From positions 25,537-43,742 of the forward strand of contig DJGG01000186.1 in the NCBI GenBank assembly GCA_002432195.1: a stretch of DNA of 18,206 bases, written 5' to 3'. The stretch comes from Desulfobacteraceae bacterium UBA5852 (GTDB taxonomy: Bacteria > Desulfobacterota > Desulfobacteria > Desulfobacterales > UBA5852). Positions 6,804-14,507 of the stretch are shown in pieces. The notes below the pieces were generated by a model. That model had not been told where the DNA came from. It saw only the letters and a program-made list of their open reading frames with translations, and did not search any database. Both the position numbers and the translations under genes were made by a program. Within the stretch, counting starts at the first letter, position 1. The number at the start of each line of letters is the position of its first letter.

Positions 6804-9737
6804 TCAGTCTTCCGCGTGCATGACGGTTTGCCAGGCGGCCGCCACATGCTCGCGGTCCGCAGCGGCATGTTCCGCGGCGATGTGGGCGGGTTGCTCCTGC
6901 AGGCTGAGACGGTGGGAAGCGGCGCGAAAGGCGAGGTAGGCCTTCCGGAGCCGCTGAGCGGTGGCCGCTTCCAGGACACCGCTGGCCATCAGGTTTTCAA
7001 GTTGGCGCACGTTGTCACTCCAGCGCACGAGGGCCGGATGCGCCGCGGCGTGGGCCAGGACCAGGAACTGCACCAGAAATTCGATGTCGATGATGCCCCC
7101 GGGATCGTGTTTCAGATCAAACCAGCCGCTGGGAGACGGCGCCTGTTCGTGGCGCAGGCGGTCGCGCATGGCGCGCACGTCATGGCGCAGGTGCGCGATG
7201 TCCCGGGGTTGGGTCAGGATGCGCTGCCGGATGCCGGCAAAGCGTTCCCCGAGGGCAGGGTCCCCGCCGACGGCCCGGGCCCGGATGAGCGCCTGGTGTT
7301 CCCAGGTCCAGGCCTTCGTCTCCTCATAGGCCGCGAAAGCCTCGGCATGGGAGACCAGGGGGCCGGAGCTGCCGCTGGGACGCAGGCGCATGTCGGCCTC
7401 GTAGATGCGGCCGGCCCGGGTGTGGGAGGTCAGGATATGGACGAGGCGTTGGCCGATGCGCGCATAGAACTGGCCGTTGTCGATGGACTGAGGGCCGGAG
7501 GTCTGTCCCCGGGCGGCGCCGTGCAGAAACACCAGGTCCAGATCCGAGCCGTATCCCAGCTCAAGGCCGCCGAGCTTGCCATAGCCGATGACCGCAAATC
7601 CGGCGCCGGGGGGCGCATGCGGCGGAAGTCCGGCCGGATGGCCGTGGCGTGCCGAGAGATGCCGCCAGGCTTCGTCCAGCACGGCGCCCAGGATGATTTC
7701 CGCCAGGTCCGACAGGTGGTCGCTGACCCGCATGAGCGGCAGCGTGCCGGTAACATCGGCCGCGGCGATCCGCAGGGTGTTGACCTGACGGAAGATGCAG
7801 ATTTCCTCCATCCGGTACTCGAGTTCCTCCGCGGGCAGCCGCGCGAGCCGGAGATCCAGCTCCCGGACCATCTCGTCCCGCCCCGGCGGGGAATAGAGCG
7901 TACGGGGGTCCAGCAGCTCGTCCAGCAGCACCGGATGCCGTGCGAGGAAGCCGGCGATCAGCGAGCTGGCTTCCACCAGCCGGAACAGGTGGCGGAGGGC
8001 GGAGGGATTTTCCAGCAGCAGCGCCAGGTAGGTCGTGCGCCGCCCGATGCTCAGGAGCAGGTCCGCGACGCGGGCCAGGGCCACCGATGGCTGTTTTACC
8101 ATGAGGGCTTCGCTGAGCATCAGGGGCATCAGCCGGTCCAGCCGCTGCCGCCCCTCGGGGCTGGTGGGGCGCTTGACGACTTGGGCCCGCAGGTGATCCA
8201 GGATGCGCCCGATCTCGGCCGGGGCATCGAATCCGGCCTGAGCCAGCGCCGACAGGGCCTTCGCGGGATCCATGCGCTCCAGCCACACATCGGCCAGGGT
8301 GTCCAGCCGGCCCTTGCCGGGGTCGTCCACTTCCAGCTGCTCCCCGGCCGCCAGCAGCTGGCGGAATTGGGCGTGCACCCTTGCGCGCCAGGTGGCCAAG
8401 GCGGTTTCAAAGCCCTCCACCGTGTCGTAGCCCATGGTAATGGCGAGCTTGAGCCGGTTCTCCGGGCTGCCCGGCAGCAGGTGGGTCTGCTGATCCCCGA
8501 ACTCTTGGAGCCGGTTCTCCACCCGCCGCAGGAAAATATACGCGGCGGTCAGGTCGTGGCGCACATCCTGGTGGATGTAATTGTGTCGATCCAGGATGTC
8601 GAGCACCGTCAGGATGCGGCGCTCCTGCAGTGCCGGGGCCACGCCGCCCCGCACCAGCTGGAAGATCTGCCCGAAGAATTCGACTTCCCGGATTCCGCCG
8701 GCCCCCAGCTTGATGTTGTCGCGCAAGCCCTTGCGCGCCACCTCCGCTTCGATTTTGCGTTTCATGTCCCGCAGGGACTGGAAGACGCCATAGTCGAGGT
8801 AGCGGCGGTAGACAAACGGCCGCAGCAGGGACAGCAGCCGCTCCCCGGCCGCCACGTCGCCGGCCACGGGGCGGGCTTTGATCCAAGCGTAGCGCTCCCA
8901 TTCCCGTCCCTGGCTCTGGTAATAGCGTTCCATGGCCGCAAAGCTCATGGCCAGGGGGCCGCTCTCCCCAAAGGGCCGTAAACCCAGGTCCACGCGGAAA
9001 ACGAACCCGTCGTCGCCGACCGCTGCGAGCACGTGGATCAGACGGCGGCAGAGGCGGACAAAAAAGTCCTCGTTGGTCAGTCCCGGGCTGCTCCCCGCGG
9101 TGTGCCCCCCGTCGGGGAAAGCGAATATCAGATCCACGTCAGAGGAAAAGTTCAACTCCCGGGCACCGAGCTTGCCCATGCCGATCACCACCAGGTGCAT
9201 GGGCTGACCGTGGCGGTCCAGGGGTTGTCCGAAGCGCGCCGCCATGGCCGCGTGGAGATGGTCCAGGGCGGCCCCCAGGCAGGCATCGGCCAGCTCCGAG
9301 AGGTCGTTGAGGGTCTCCTCCAGGTCCGCCCGTCCGCTCAAGTCGCGCCAGGCGATGCGCACCATTTCCCGCTGTCGCTGGCGTCGCAGGGCCGCCATCA
9401 AAGCGCTTTGGCCCGGGGATTCCAAAACGGCGTCGGGAGTCTTCGGGGCGTGGAGGGCGGATGCGCAGGCTGCTTCCACCGAGGCGCGGTAATAGCCCTC
9501 GGGATACGGCCGTTGGAGGTCGCCGCTGTGCCACAGCGCCCCCGGCAGGTGCGGATCGTGGCGGGTGGAGCGCGTGATGAAATCGCTCACCCCGAAAATG
9601 AACCGGAGCTCCTCGGCCGCATCCCCCCCAGGCGCCTCCGCGCCCTGGAGTTGCGCTCTCTGCAGGAATTCCGTCCAGCGGTGCTGCGCCTCGGCGGCTA
9701 GGGCGGCGGGGAGGGCCGGCAGTGATCTGGGCGTCAT
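6804..9737 (-). CDS. glnE: Bifunctional GlnA adenylyltransferase / adenylyl-removing enzyme
   Basis: GlnE adds AMP to, and removes it from, the GlnA tyrosine (Tyr398 here), under control of PII, PII-UMP and glutamine. The 977 residues are close to the family length. Both nucleotidyltransferase domains are intact. The N-terminal de-adenylylation half has GMGKLGARELNFSSDVDLIF (186-205; Asp200, Asp202). The C-terminal adenylylation half has GYGKLGGLELGYGSDLDLVF (718-737; Asp732, Asp734). Each is followed by an LRPFGESGPL or LRPSGSSGPL segment. The ATG at 9737 has no strong ribosome site but fits the family N-terminus. It begins 45 bp after the M48 protease gene and is probably transcribed with it. 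The 220-250 bp, partly A/T-rich gap to glnD suggests glnD has its own promoter. The presence of both GlnD and GlnE implies the full enterobacterial-type GS cascade. Confidence 0.97.
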   Translation of the reverse strand: MTPRSLPALPAALAAEAQHRWTEFLQRAQLQGAEAPGGDAAEELRFIFGVSDFITRSTRHDPHLPGALWHSGDLQRPYPEGYYRASVEAACASALHAPKTPDAVLESPGQSALMAALRRQRQREMVRIAWRDLSGRADLEETLNDLSELADACLGAALDHLHAAMAARFGQPLDRHGQPMHLVVIGMGKLGARELNFSSDVDLIFAFPDGGHTAGSSPGLTNEDFFVRLCRRLIHVLAAVGDDGFVFRVDLGLRPFGESGPLAMSFAAMERYYQSQGREWERYAWIKARPVAGDVAAGERLLSLLRPFVYRRYLDYGVFQSLRDMKRKIEAEVARKGLRDNIKLGAGGIREVEFFGQIFQLVRGGVAPALQERRILTVLDILDRHNYIHQDVRHDLTAAYIFLRRVENRLQEFGDQQTHLLPGSPENRLKLAITMGYDTVEGFETALATWRARVHAQFRQLLAAGEQLEVDDPGKGRLDTLADVWLERMDPAKALSALAQAGFDAPAEIGRILDHLRAQVVKRPTSPEGRQRLDRLMPLMLSEALMVKQPSVALARVADLLLSIGRRTTYLALLLENPSALRHLFRLVEASSLIAGFLARHPVLLDELLDPRTLYSPPGRDEMVRELDLRLARLPAEELEYRMEEICIFRQVNTLRIAAADVTGTLPLMRVSDHLSDLAEIILGAVLDEAWRHLSARHGHPAGLPPHAPPGAGFAVIGYGKLGGLELGYGSDLDLVFLHGAARGQTSGPQSIDNGQFYARIGQRLVHILTSHTRAGRIYEADMRLRPSGSSGPLVSHAEAFAAYEETKAWTWEHQALIRARAVGGDPALGERFAGIRQRILTQPRDIAHLRHDVRAMRDRLRHEQAPSPSGWFDLKHDPGGIIDIEFLVQFLVLAHAAAHPALVRWSDNVRQLENLMASGVLEAATAQRLRKAYLAFRAASHRLSLQEQPAHIAAEHAAADREHVAAAWQTVMHAED

Positions 9738-9782
9738 GGTCGCGTGGCTTTGCGGGTTCGGCTGCGGCTGCGGCGGCAGGTC

Positions 9783-11123
9783 TCAGCGTTGCATATAACC
9801 CCACTCAACCAGGCGGCGGTAGGCGTGCTGGGCACGCGGCCCGCTGGTGACGGCCTGGAGGTAGGTGTGGTAGTCGCGGGCGGCTTCGGGGCGCCGCTGA
9901 AGGCCTTCCTGGGCCAGGCCCCGGTAGAAAACGGTTTGAGGATTGCCGGGCAGCGCCTGGGCACAGCGCGTGAAATCCTCCAGCGCGTCCGCGTAACGCC
10001 GGCGCTGCAGGTTGGCCAGACCACCGATATGCAGGGCCTGGGCTTCATCGGGATAGGCGGCCTTGGCCTCGGCGGCGTAGCGGGCGGCCTCTTCGGGCTG
10101 CTCCAGCAGGAGCTGGCATTTGGCCATCAGCACCAGGGCCGTGTAATCTCCCGGGGCGACGTTCAACGCCTGGGTGAACCGACCGGCGGCATCGCCGAAC
10201 TTTTTCTGGGACAGCAATTTCTCGCCGTCCTGCAGGGCGGTGACGGCACCCCTGATGCGTCGCAGGCCGGCGGTATGATCCATGTAGCGCTCCCGGTGCA
10301 AGGGCTGGGTTCCAGACCCACGGTAGTCCCTGCGGATCAGTTCGACAGCCGTCCGGTAGCGCTCGTCGCTCATGGGATGGGTGGCAAACATCATCTCGAT
10401 GGCGCTGGGGTTGTGCTGATTGAGCCGGCGCAGCAGATCCATCAGACCTTCGAAGCCCTCGGGGTTGTAGCCTGCCCGGGCCATGTAGCCGAGCCCCAGG
10501 GCATCGGCTTCCCGTTCGTTGTCCCGGCTGTAGGAGGCCAGCAGGGCGCCGGCGCCCACCATGCCGAGCTGGGAAGCCAGTTCCCCCAAGGCCCGGCTCT
10601 GGGTGCCCACCAGCGCCGATGCCCCTCCCAGCAGGGTCTGCGTGATCATGGCCGTGGACATCTGCCCGGCGGTGTGGCGGGCATTGACGTGCCCCAGCTC
10701 ATGCCCCAGCAGCGAGGCCAGTTCAGCCTCGTCCTCCAACTCCAGCAGAATGCCGCGCGTGGCGGCGATGGATCCACCGGGGAAGGCATAGGCGTTGACG
10801 TACACGGCGTTGACGGCATGAAAGGCGTAAGGCATCTGGGGGCGATGGGTGATGGCGGCCAGGCGGCGGCCGGTTTGATCCAGGTAGGCGGCCAGAGCGG
10901 AATCCTGGACGATTCCATAGTCCGCCGAAAGCTGGTGGGGGGAGCTCTGCCGATCCACCTGGATCTCCTGCTCCTCGGAGACCAGCATCACCTGGCGGCG
11001 GCCGGTCGCGGGGTTGACGGCACAGCCGGCCAGCAGGCCCACCGTCCCCAGGGCGGCGACCTGCAGGAAGGTGCGGCGGTTCACGGTCGTGGGTTCCCGA
11101 CGTGGCATCGGAGGGGTTTCCAT
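9783..11123 (-). CDS. M48-family metalloprotease with TPR repeats, Tat-type lipoprotein
   Basis: This is a BepA/LoiP-like zinc peptidase of the cell envelope, likely involved in outer-membrane protein quality control. From the ATG at 11123 (GGAG six bases upstream) it has 446 residues. The N-terminus has twin arginines Arg16-Arg17 (NRRTFLQ), a hydrophobic stretch and lipobox LLAGC with Cys34, so export may be by Tat with lipidation. The zinc site is HELGH (141-145) with Glu203 in NEREADALG as the third ligand. The C-terminal part (about 295-440) carries TPR-like helices. The open frame continues about 48 codons upstream, but that extension is not protein-like and would bury the signal peptide. 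It has no obvious link to nitrogen metabolism, yet it lies 45 bp upstream of glnE on the same strand. I give no gene symbol because BepA, LoiP and other M48 proteins cannot be separated by eye. Confidence 0.9.
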   Translation of the reverse strand: METPPMPRREPTTVNRRTFLQVAALGTVGLLAGCAVNPATGRRQVMLVSEEQEIQVDRQSSPHQLSADYGIVQDSALAAYLDQTGRRLAAITHRPQMPYAFHAVNAVYVNAYAFPGGSIAATRGILLELEDEAELASLLGHELGHVNARHTAGQMSTAMITQTLLGGASALVGTQSRALGELASQLGMVGAGALLASYSRDNEREADALGLGYMARAGYNPEGFEGLMDLLRRLNQHNPSAIEMMFATHPMSDERYRTAVELIRRDYRGSGTQPLHRERYMDHTAGLRRIRGAVTALQDGEKLLSQKKFGDAAGRFTQALNVAPGDYTALVLMAKCQLLLEQPEEAARYAAEAKAAYPDEAQALHIGGLANLQRRRYADALEDFTRCAQALPGNPQTVFYRGLAQEGLQRRPEAARDYHTYLQAVTSGPRAQHAYRRLVEWGYMQR

Positions 11124-11192
11124 AGCGCGCTCCGGGTAAGCGTTTGGCGTTCCGGTGGCCGCCGCTTGTACGGCCCGGCCGGGTGTGCCCCG

Positions 11193-11221
11193 ACTATAAT
11201 GGATTATAATCCCGGAGTAAA
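11193..11221 (-). promoter_or_regulatory. Candidate sigma-70 promoter for the protease-glnE genes
   Basis: On the minus strand TTTACT (11216-11221) and TATAGT (11193-11198; 5 of 6 to consensus) are separated by 17 bp. Transcription would start near 11186, about 60 bases before the protease ATG. The -10 overlaps the perfect palindrome TATAAT-GG-ATTATA (11195-11208), which also creates TATAAT on both strands. This could give alternative -10 elements or a regulator site on the promoter. Confidence 0.42.
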
Positions 11222-11274
11222 CGCTTCCGGGGGTCCGGTTTCCCGGGAGGCCGCCCGGAAGACGCAATTAACCC

Positions 11275-11304
11275 TTGATTTACCCGGAAGGCTTCCGCTA
11301 AGAT
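11275..11304 (+). promoter_or_regulatory. Candidate sigma-70 promoter with internal dyad, toward glutamate synthase
   Basis: TTGATT (11275-11280; 4 of 6) and TAAGAT (11299-11304; 4 of 6) are 18 bp apart. The perfect dyad CGGAAG-G-CTTCCG (11285-11297) fills the spacer, where a bound repressor would block polymerase. If used, it gives a leader of about 410 bases that reads through the half-site array. It is a weaker candidate than the sigma-54 site at 11503. Confidence 0.25.
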
Positions 11305-11367
11305 AACTGCCCCGCATGGGTATATGGAACCATCCGGCTGATATTGCGCTAAATTTTTGATCTCGAA

Positions 11368-11425
11368 CCAAAATACATTTTTGGAATTATTTTGCCGATT
11401 TGATGACAAAATAGGATCATTCCAA
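11368..11425. promoter_or_regulatory. Array of A/T-rich half-sites and nested inverted repeats (candidate upstream activator site)
   Basis: CAAAATA occurs at 11369-11375 and 11407-11413, its inverse TATTTTG at 11388-11394, and the near-copy ATTTTTG at 11377-11383. The outer repeats are CCAAAA/TTTTGG (11368-11373, 11379-11384) and TTGGAAT/ATTCCAA (11381-11387, 11419-11425). The last pair encloses the TATTTTG/CAAAATA pair, giving a 14-bp stem with a 5-base bulge. The array lies 104-161 bases before the start predicted from the sigma-54 site at 11503-11518, the usual distance for an enhancer-binding protein. It does not look like a classic NtrC site. Confidence 0.5.
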
Positions 11426-11502
11426 GGTGACGCGGTTTCCCGCCAGACCGTCGACAGATTTTATCCTACCGGAGTTTTTAGGCATTTCGCGCCGCCCTGC
11501 CA

Positions 11503-11518
11503 TGGCATGCCTATTGCT
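11503..11518 (+). promoter_or_regulatory. Sigma-54 (-24/-12) promoter of the glutamate synthase operon
   Basis: TGGCAT (11503-11508), five bases, then TTGCT (11514-11518) matches the RpoN consensus TGGCAC-N5-TTGCW at all but one base. The invariant GG (11504-11505) and GC (11516-11517) are at the correct 12-base distance. The predicted start is near 11529, leaving a leader of about 194 bases before the first gene at 11723. RpoN control is expected for nitrogen-assimilation operons. No second promoter of this type was found upstream of glnA or glnD. Confidence 0.6.
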
Positions 11519-11589
11519 TTAGTCCACCAGGTTGTTTCGATACCTGTCTGCGGCAACCATTGGGTTTGGAAAGTACGATCTCCGCTTGT

Positions 11590-11682
11590 CCGGCGGGTAC
11601 CGCCGGGGGAGAGCCGCCTCGCCCGGGCCGCCCTTTCGCGCGCGGCAGCGCGGCGCAGGCGCCGGGGGATGCCCCCGCGCTG
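11590..11682 (+). other. Structured GC-rich leader of the glutamate synthase operon
   Basis: Within the 5' leader, CCGGCGG (11590-11596) pairs with CCGCCGG (11600-11606) around a GTA loop. CAGCGCGG (11646-11653) pairs with CCGCGCTG (11675-11682), enclosing a smaller CGGGGG/CCCCCG hairpin (11663-11677) that shares three bases with it. The last stem ends 28 bases before the ribosome site GGAG at 11711. No T-run follows, so attenuation is not shown. I do not recognise a known riboswitch. Confidence 0.35.
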
Positions 11683-11722
11683 ACGATCCGCTCCCGCACG
11701 TAGCCGAAAAGGAGTCATAGCC

Positions 11723-12853
11723 ATGTGCCGTCTGTTCGCCATAACCAGCCAGGAACCGCTGTCGCCCATGGTGGCCCTCGAGGCCCTCGACGTGATGCGG
11801 GAGGGGCACGATGGTTCCGGTGTGGGCCTTTTCCTGCGCGACCTGGCCGGGCCCTTCGAGGACATCAAGGACGCCCCCATCCTCTCGGGGATCTTTTCCG
11901 AGGCCGGCCTGAGGCGCCTGGACAGCTTCATGATGGATATCGGTTTCATGACCAAGTACAAGATTTCCATCAAGGTGCCCAAGACCCCCCCCCCGGGGGT
12001 TCCCAAGCGTGACATCTATCTGGTGCGCGCCTACGAATACCCCGAGGAGTGGGACGGCCTGCCCCAGAGCGAGCTCTACAATCGGCTCTTGCAGACCCGC
12101 CTGACCCTGCGGGCCATGGGGGAGGAGCAGGGCGACATGATCGTATTCTCCTTCTGGCCGGATGTCATCATGATCAAGGAGATCGGCGATCCCCTCAAGG
12201 TCGCCCACCACCTCGACCTGAACCGCAAGGAGCTGCACGCGCGCATCATCATGGCCCAGGGGCGGCAGAACACCAACTACGCCATCAACCTCTATGCCTG
12301 CCACCCCTTCTTCATCCAGGGCTTTTCCACCATGACCAACGGTGAAAACACGGCCTTCGTCCCCATTCGCGAGTACCTCATGTCCCGGGGGGTCAACGGC
12401 TACTCCGGCTACCAGTCGGACTCGGAGGTCTTTACCCATATCCTCCATTTTGTCGCCCTGCGCATGGGGCTCGGGGTGGAAGCCTACAAACATGTCATCA
12501 CCCCATTGCAGGATCGGGACCTGGAGCGGCACCCCAACCACGACCTGCTCCGGCGGATCAAGCAGTCCTGCCGCAAGTTGATCATCGACGGCCCCAACTG
12601 CGTCATCGGCTGCCTTCCCGACCACAGCCTGTTCATGGTTCAGGACCGTAAAAAGCTGCGGCCCGGCGTGGTGGGCGGCCGCCCCGGCCGCTACGCCTTC
12701 TCCTCGGAGCTCTGCGGGCTGGACGCCGCCATCCCCGAGCGGGAAAAATACACCGACTTACAACCCATGCACCTGGACACCGTGATCGTGCGCGCGGATC
12801 GTCAGGAGGTCAGCATATGCAATCAAATGGAACCCTTGCGCCTTTCTCGCTGA
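11723..12853 (+). CDS. Glutamate synthase, class II glutamine amidotransferase subunit (archaeal type)
   Basis: This subunit should release ammonia from glutamine for the synthase encoded next door. The 376-residue protein starts MCRLFAI, so Cys2 becomes the N-terminal nucleophile after Met removal, as in Ntn-type amidotransferases. Other family-like parts are REGHDGSGVGLF (27-38), a NYAINLYACHPF region (185-196), TNGEN (206-210) and SDSEVF (232-237). In most bacteria this domain is the N-terminus of the large GltB protein; here it is a separate gene, as in archaeal-type GOGAT. The start has GGAG at 11711-11714, eight bases upstream. The 3' end overlaps the next gene by 37 bp. A run of ten C followed by five G at 11985-11999 encodes KTPPPGV in frame; it is a likely spot for sequencing error or slippage, but the frame is intact. 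Confidence 0.9.
   Translation: MCRLFAITSQEPLSPMVALEALDVMREGHDGSGVGLFLRDLAGPFEDIKDAPILSGIFSEAGLRRLDSFMMDIGFMTKYKISIKVPKTPPPGVPKRDIYLVRAYEYPEEWDGLPQSELYNRLLQTRLTLRAMGEEQGDMIVFSFWPDVIMIKEIGDPLKVAHHLDLNRKELHARIIMAQGRQNTNYAINLYACHPFFIQGFSTMTNGENTAFVPIREYLMSRGVNGYSGYQSDSEVFTHILHFVALRMGLGVEAYKHVITPLQDRDLERHPNHDLLRRIKQSCRKLIIDGPNCVIGCLPDHSLFMVQDRKKLRPGVVGGRPGRYAFSSELCGLDAAIPEREKYTDLQPMHLDTVIVRADRQEVSICNQMEPLRLSR
12804..12809 (+). promoter_or_regulatory. Ribosome binding site inside the upstream gene
   Basis: AGGAGG lies seven bases before the ATG at 12817, inside the last codons of the amidotransferase gene. It decides the start of the second synthase gene and shows that the 37-bp overlap is real rather than a mis-called start, implying coupled translation of the two subunits. 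Confidence 0.75.
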
Positions 12854-14463
12854 GCATCAAGGATTTGCCCTGGCAGATCCTCTGGAATAAGGACAAGTGC
12901 ACCCTTTGCGGCCGCTGCACGGCCACCTGCCCCGTGAGCGCCATCGAGCTCGGGGTTTTCCGCAAGCGTCAGGTGGCCCCGGCCGTGGCCCCGGCATTGG
13001 GCCGGCTGGAGGCCGCCAGGAACGCCTACAGCCTTTATTACGGCATCCGCCAGAAAACCGACCCGGCGTACGCCTGTGTGGGATGTGCCATGTGCAGCCT
13101 GGTCTGCCCCAACGATGCCATCATCCCCGCCCGGAGCGACGAAGCCGACAAGCTGCGCATGCACGTCGACCGGGGGGGCCAGCCGCGCCGGCGGGGAGGG
13201 CGGCGGAATGTGGCCGGGAGCCTGTTGGACCGGATCAAGTTTATGCGCATCTCCATGCTCACGGACCCGGCCCTGGATGCCGGGCGGCACGAGTTTGAGT
13301 TGCGCACCCTGCTGGGGCGGGTCCTGCCCCCTGAACAGAGCCTGCGCTTCATGGCCGACAACGGCTGGGTGCCGCCGGTGCGGGAGATCTACCCCCTGAT
13401 CATCGGCGGGATGTCCTTCGGGGCGCTTTCCCCCAACATGTGGGAAGGCCTGCAGATGGGGGTCACCTACCTCAACGAGGAACTCGGCATGCCGGTGCGC
13501 ATCAGCACCGGCGAGGGCGGGTGCCCTCCGCGGCTGTTGCGCTCCCGGTTCATCAAGTACGTGATCCTGCAGATCGCCAGCGGCTACTTCGGGTGGGACG
13601 AAATCATCCACGCCATACCGGAGATGAAGGAAGATCCCTGCGCCGTGGAGATCAAATACGGCCAGGGGGCCAAGCCCGGGGACGGCGGCCTGCTCATGTG
13701 GCACAAGGTCAACAAGCTGATCGCGGCCATCCGGGGGGTTCCCGCGGGCATCAGCCTGCCCAGTCCCCCCACCCACCAGACCAAATACTCCATCGAGGAG
13801 GCCGTGGCCAAGATGACCCAGTCCATGTACATGGCCTGGGGCTTCCGGGTGCCGGTCTACCCCAAGATTTCCGGTACTTCCACGGCCCTGGCGGTCCTGA
13901 ACAACCTCACCCGCAACCCTTACGCCGCCGGCCTGGCCATCGATGGGGAGGACGGTGGCACCGGAGCGGCCTACAACGTTTCCATGAACCACATGGGGCA
14001 TCCCATCGCCAGCAACATCCGGGACTGCTACCTCAACCTGGCCAAGGTGGGGATGCAGAACGAGATCCCGCTGCTGGCCGGCGGCGGCATCGGCAAGGCC
14101 GGCAACCTGGCGGCCAACGCTGCGGCCCTTATCATGCTGGGGGCCAGCGGGGTCCAGGTGGGCAAATACATGATGCAGGCCGCGGCGGGTTGCCTGGGTT
14201 CCGAATCCGACCGCTGCAACATCTGCAACATCGGCCTGTGCCCCAAAGGCATAACCTCCCAGGACCCCCGACTCTATCGGCGACTGGATGTGGAGCAGGT
14301 GGCCGAGCGCGTGGTGGACGTCTTCCTGGGCTTCGACACCGAACTCAAGAAGATCGTGGCCCCCCTGGGGCGTTCCACTTCCCTGCCCACCGGCATGTCG
14401 GATGCCCTGGGCATCGACGACCACGCCGCGGCCGAGCGCCTGGGGATCCGGTACGTGGTGTAG
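12817..14463 (+). CDS. gltB: Glutamate synthase, FMN-binding synthase subunit with ferredoxin domain
   Basis: This is the catalytic subunit that transfers ammonia to 2-oxoglutarate and reduces the product to glutamate on FMN. The protein has 548 residues. An N-terminal ferredoxin domain has two [4Fe-4S] motifs: Cys28, 31, 34, 38 and Cys87, 90, 93, 97. The synthase TIM barrel follows, with GGMSFGALS (197-205), STGEGG (230-235), KYGQGAKPGDGG (280-291), DGEDGGTGAA (376-385) and GGGIGKAGNL (422-431). The cluster loop near the end is CNICNIGLCPKGI, Cys467, 470 and 475. Bacterial GltB normally has C-x5-C-x4-C there, so the first Cys is displaced; whether a [3Fe-4S] cluster forms is uncertain. The ferredoxin domain suggests electrons pass through Fe-S clusters from the flavoprotein encoded next (44 bp downstream). 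Confidence 0.93.
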   Translation: MQSNGTLAPFSLSIKDLPWQILWNKDKCTLCGRCTATCPVSAIELGVFRKRQVAPAVAPALGRLEAARNAYSLYYGIRQKTDPAYACVGCAMCSLVCPNDAIIPARSDEADKLRMHVDRGGQPRRRGGRRNVAGSLLDRIKFMRISMLTDPALDAGRHEFELRTLLGRVLPPEQSLRFMADNGWVPPVREIYPLIIGGMSFGALSPNMWEGLQMGVTYLNEELGMPVRISTGEGGCPPRLLRSRFIKYVILQIASGYFGWDEIIHAIPEMKEDPCAVEIKYGQGAKPGDGGLLMWHKVNKLIAAIRGVPAGISLPSPPTHQTKYSIEEAVAKMTQSMYMAWGFRVPVYPKISGTSTALAVLNNLTRNPYAAGLAIDGEDGGTGAAYNVSMNHMGHPIASNIRDCYLNLAKVGMQNEIPLLAGGGIGKAGNLAANAAALIMLGASGVQVGKYMMQAAAGCLGSESDRCNICNIGLCPKGITSQDPRLYRRLDVEQVAERVVDVFLGFDTELKKIVAPLGRSTSLPTGMSDALGIDDHAAAERLGIRYVV

Positions 14464-14507
14464 GCAAGCGACCGGGGGACCACTTACGTCAAGGCTGGAG
14501 ACGGACC

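Noticed and set aside
6681..8981. 766-residue plus-strand frame opposite glnE
   Set aside because: Same reasoning: antisense shadow with no protein signature, while GlnE motifs are intact on the other strand.
11124..11267. 48-residue extension of the M48 protease
   Set aside because: It would bury the signal peptide, overlaps the best minus-strand promoter, and the ATG at 11123 has a good ribosome site.
11532..11720. 62-residue leader peptide upstream of the amidotransferase gene
   Set aside because: Starts with TTG without a ribosome site and is Arg/Gly/Ala-rich by GC bias; no attenuator-type codon run.
13440..14507. N-terminal extension of the GXGXG-GltD fusion
   Set aside because: This part is the alternate frame of the preceding synthase gene. 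The ATG at 14508 with GGAG upstream gives the family N-terminus.
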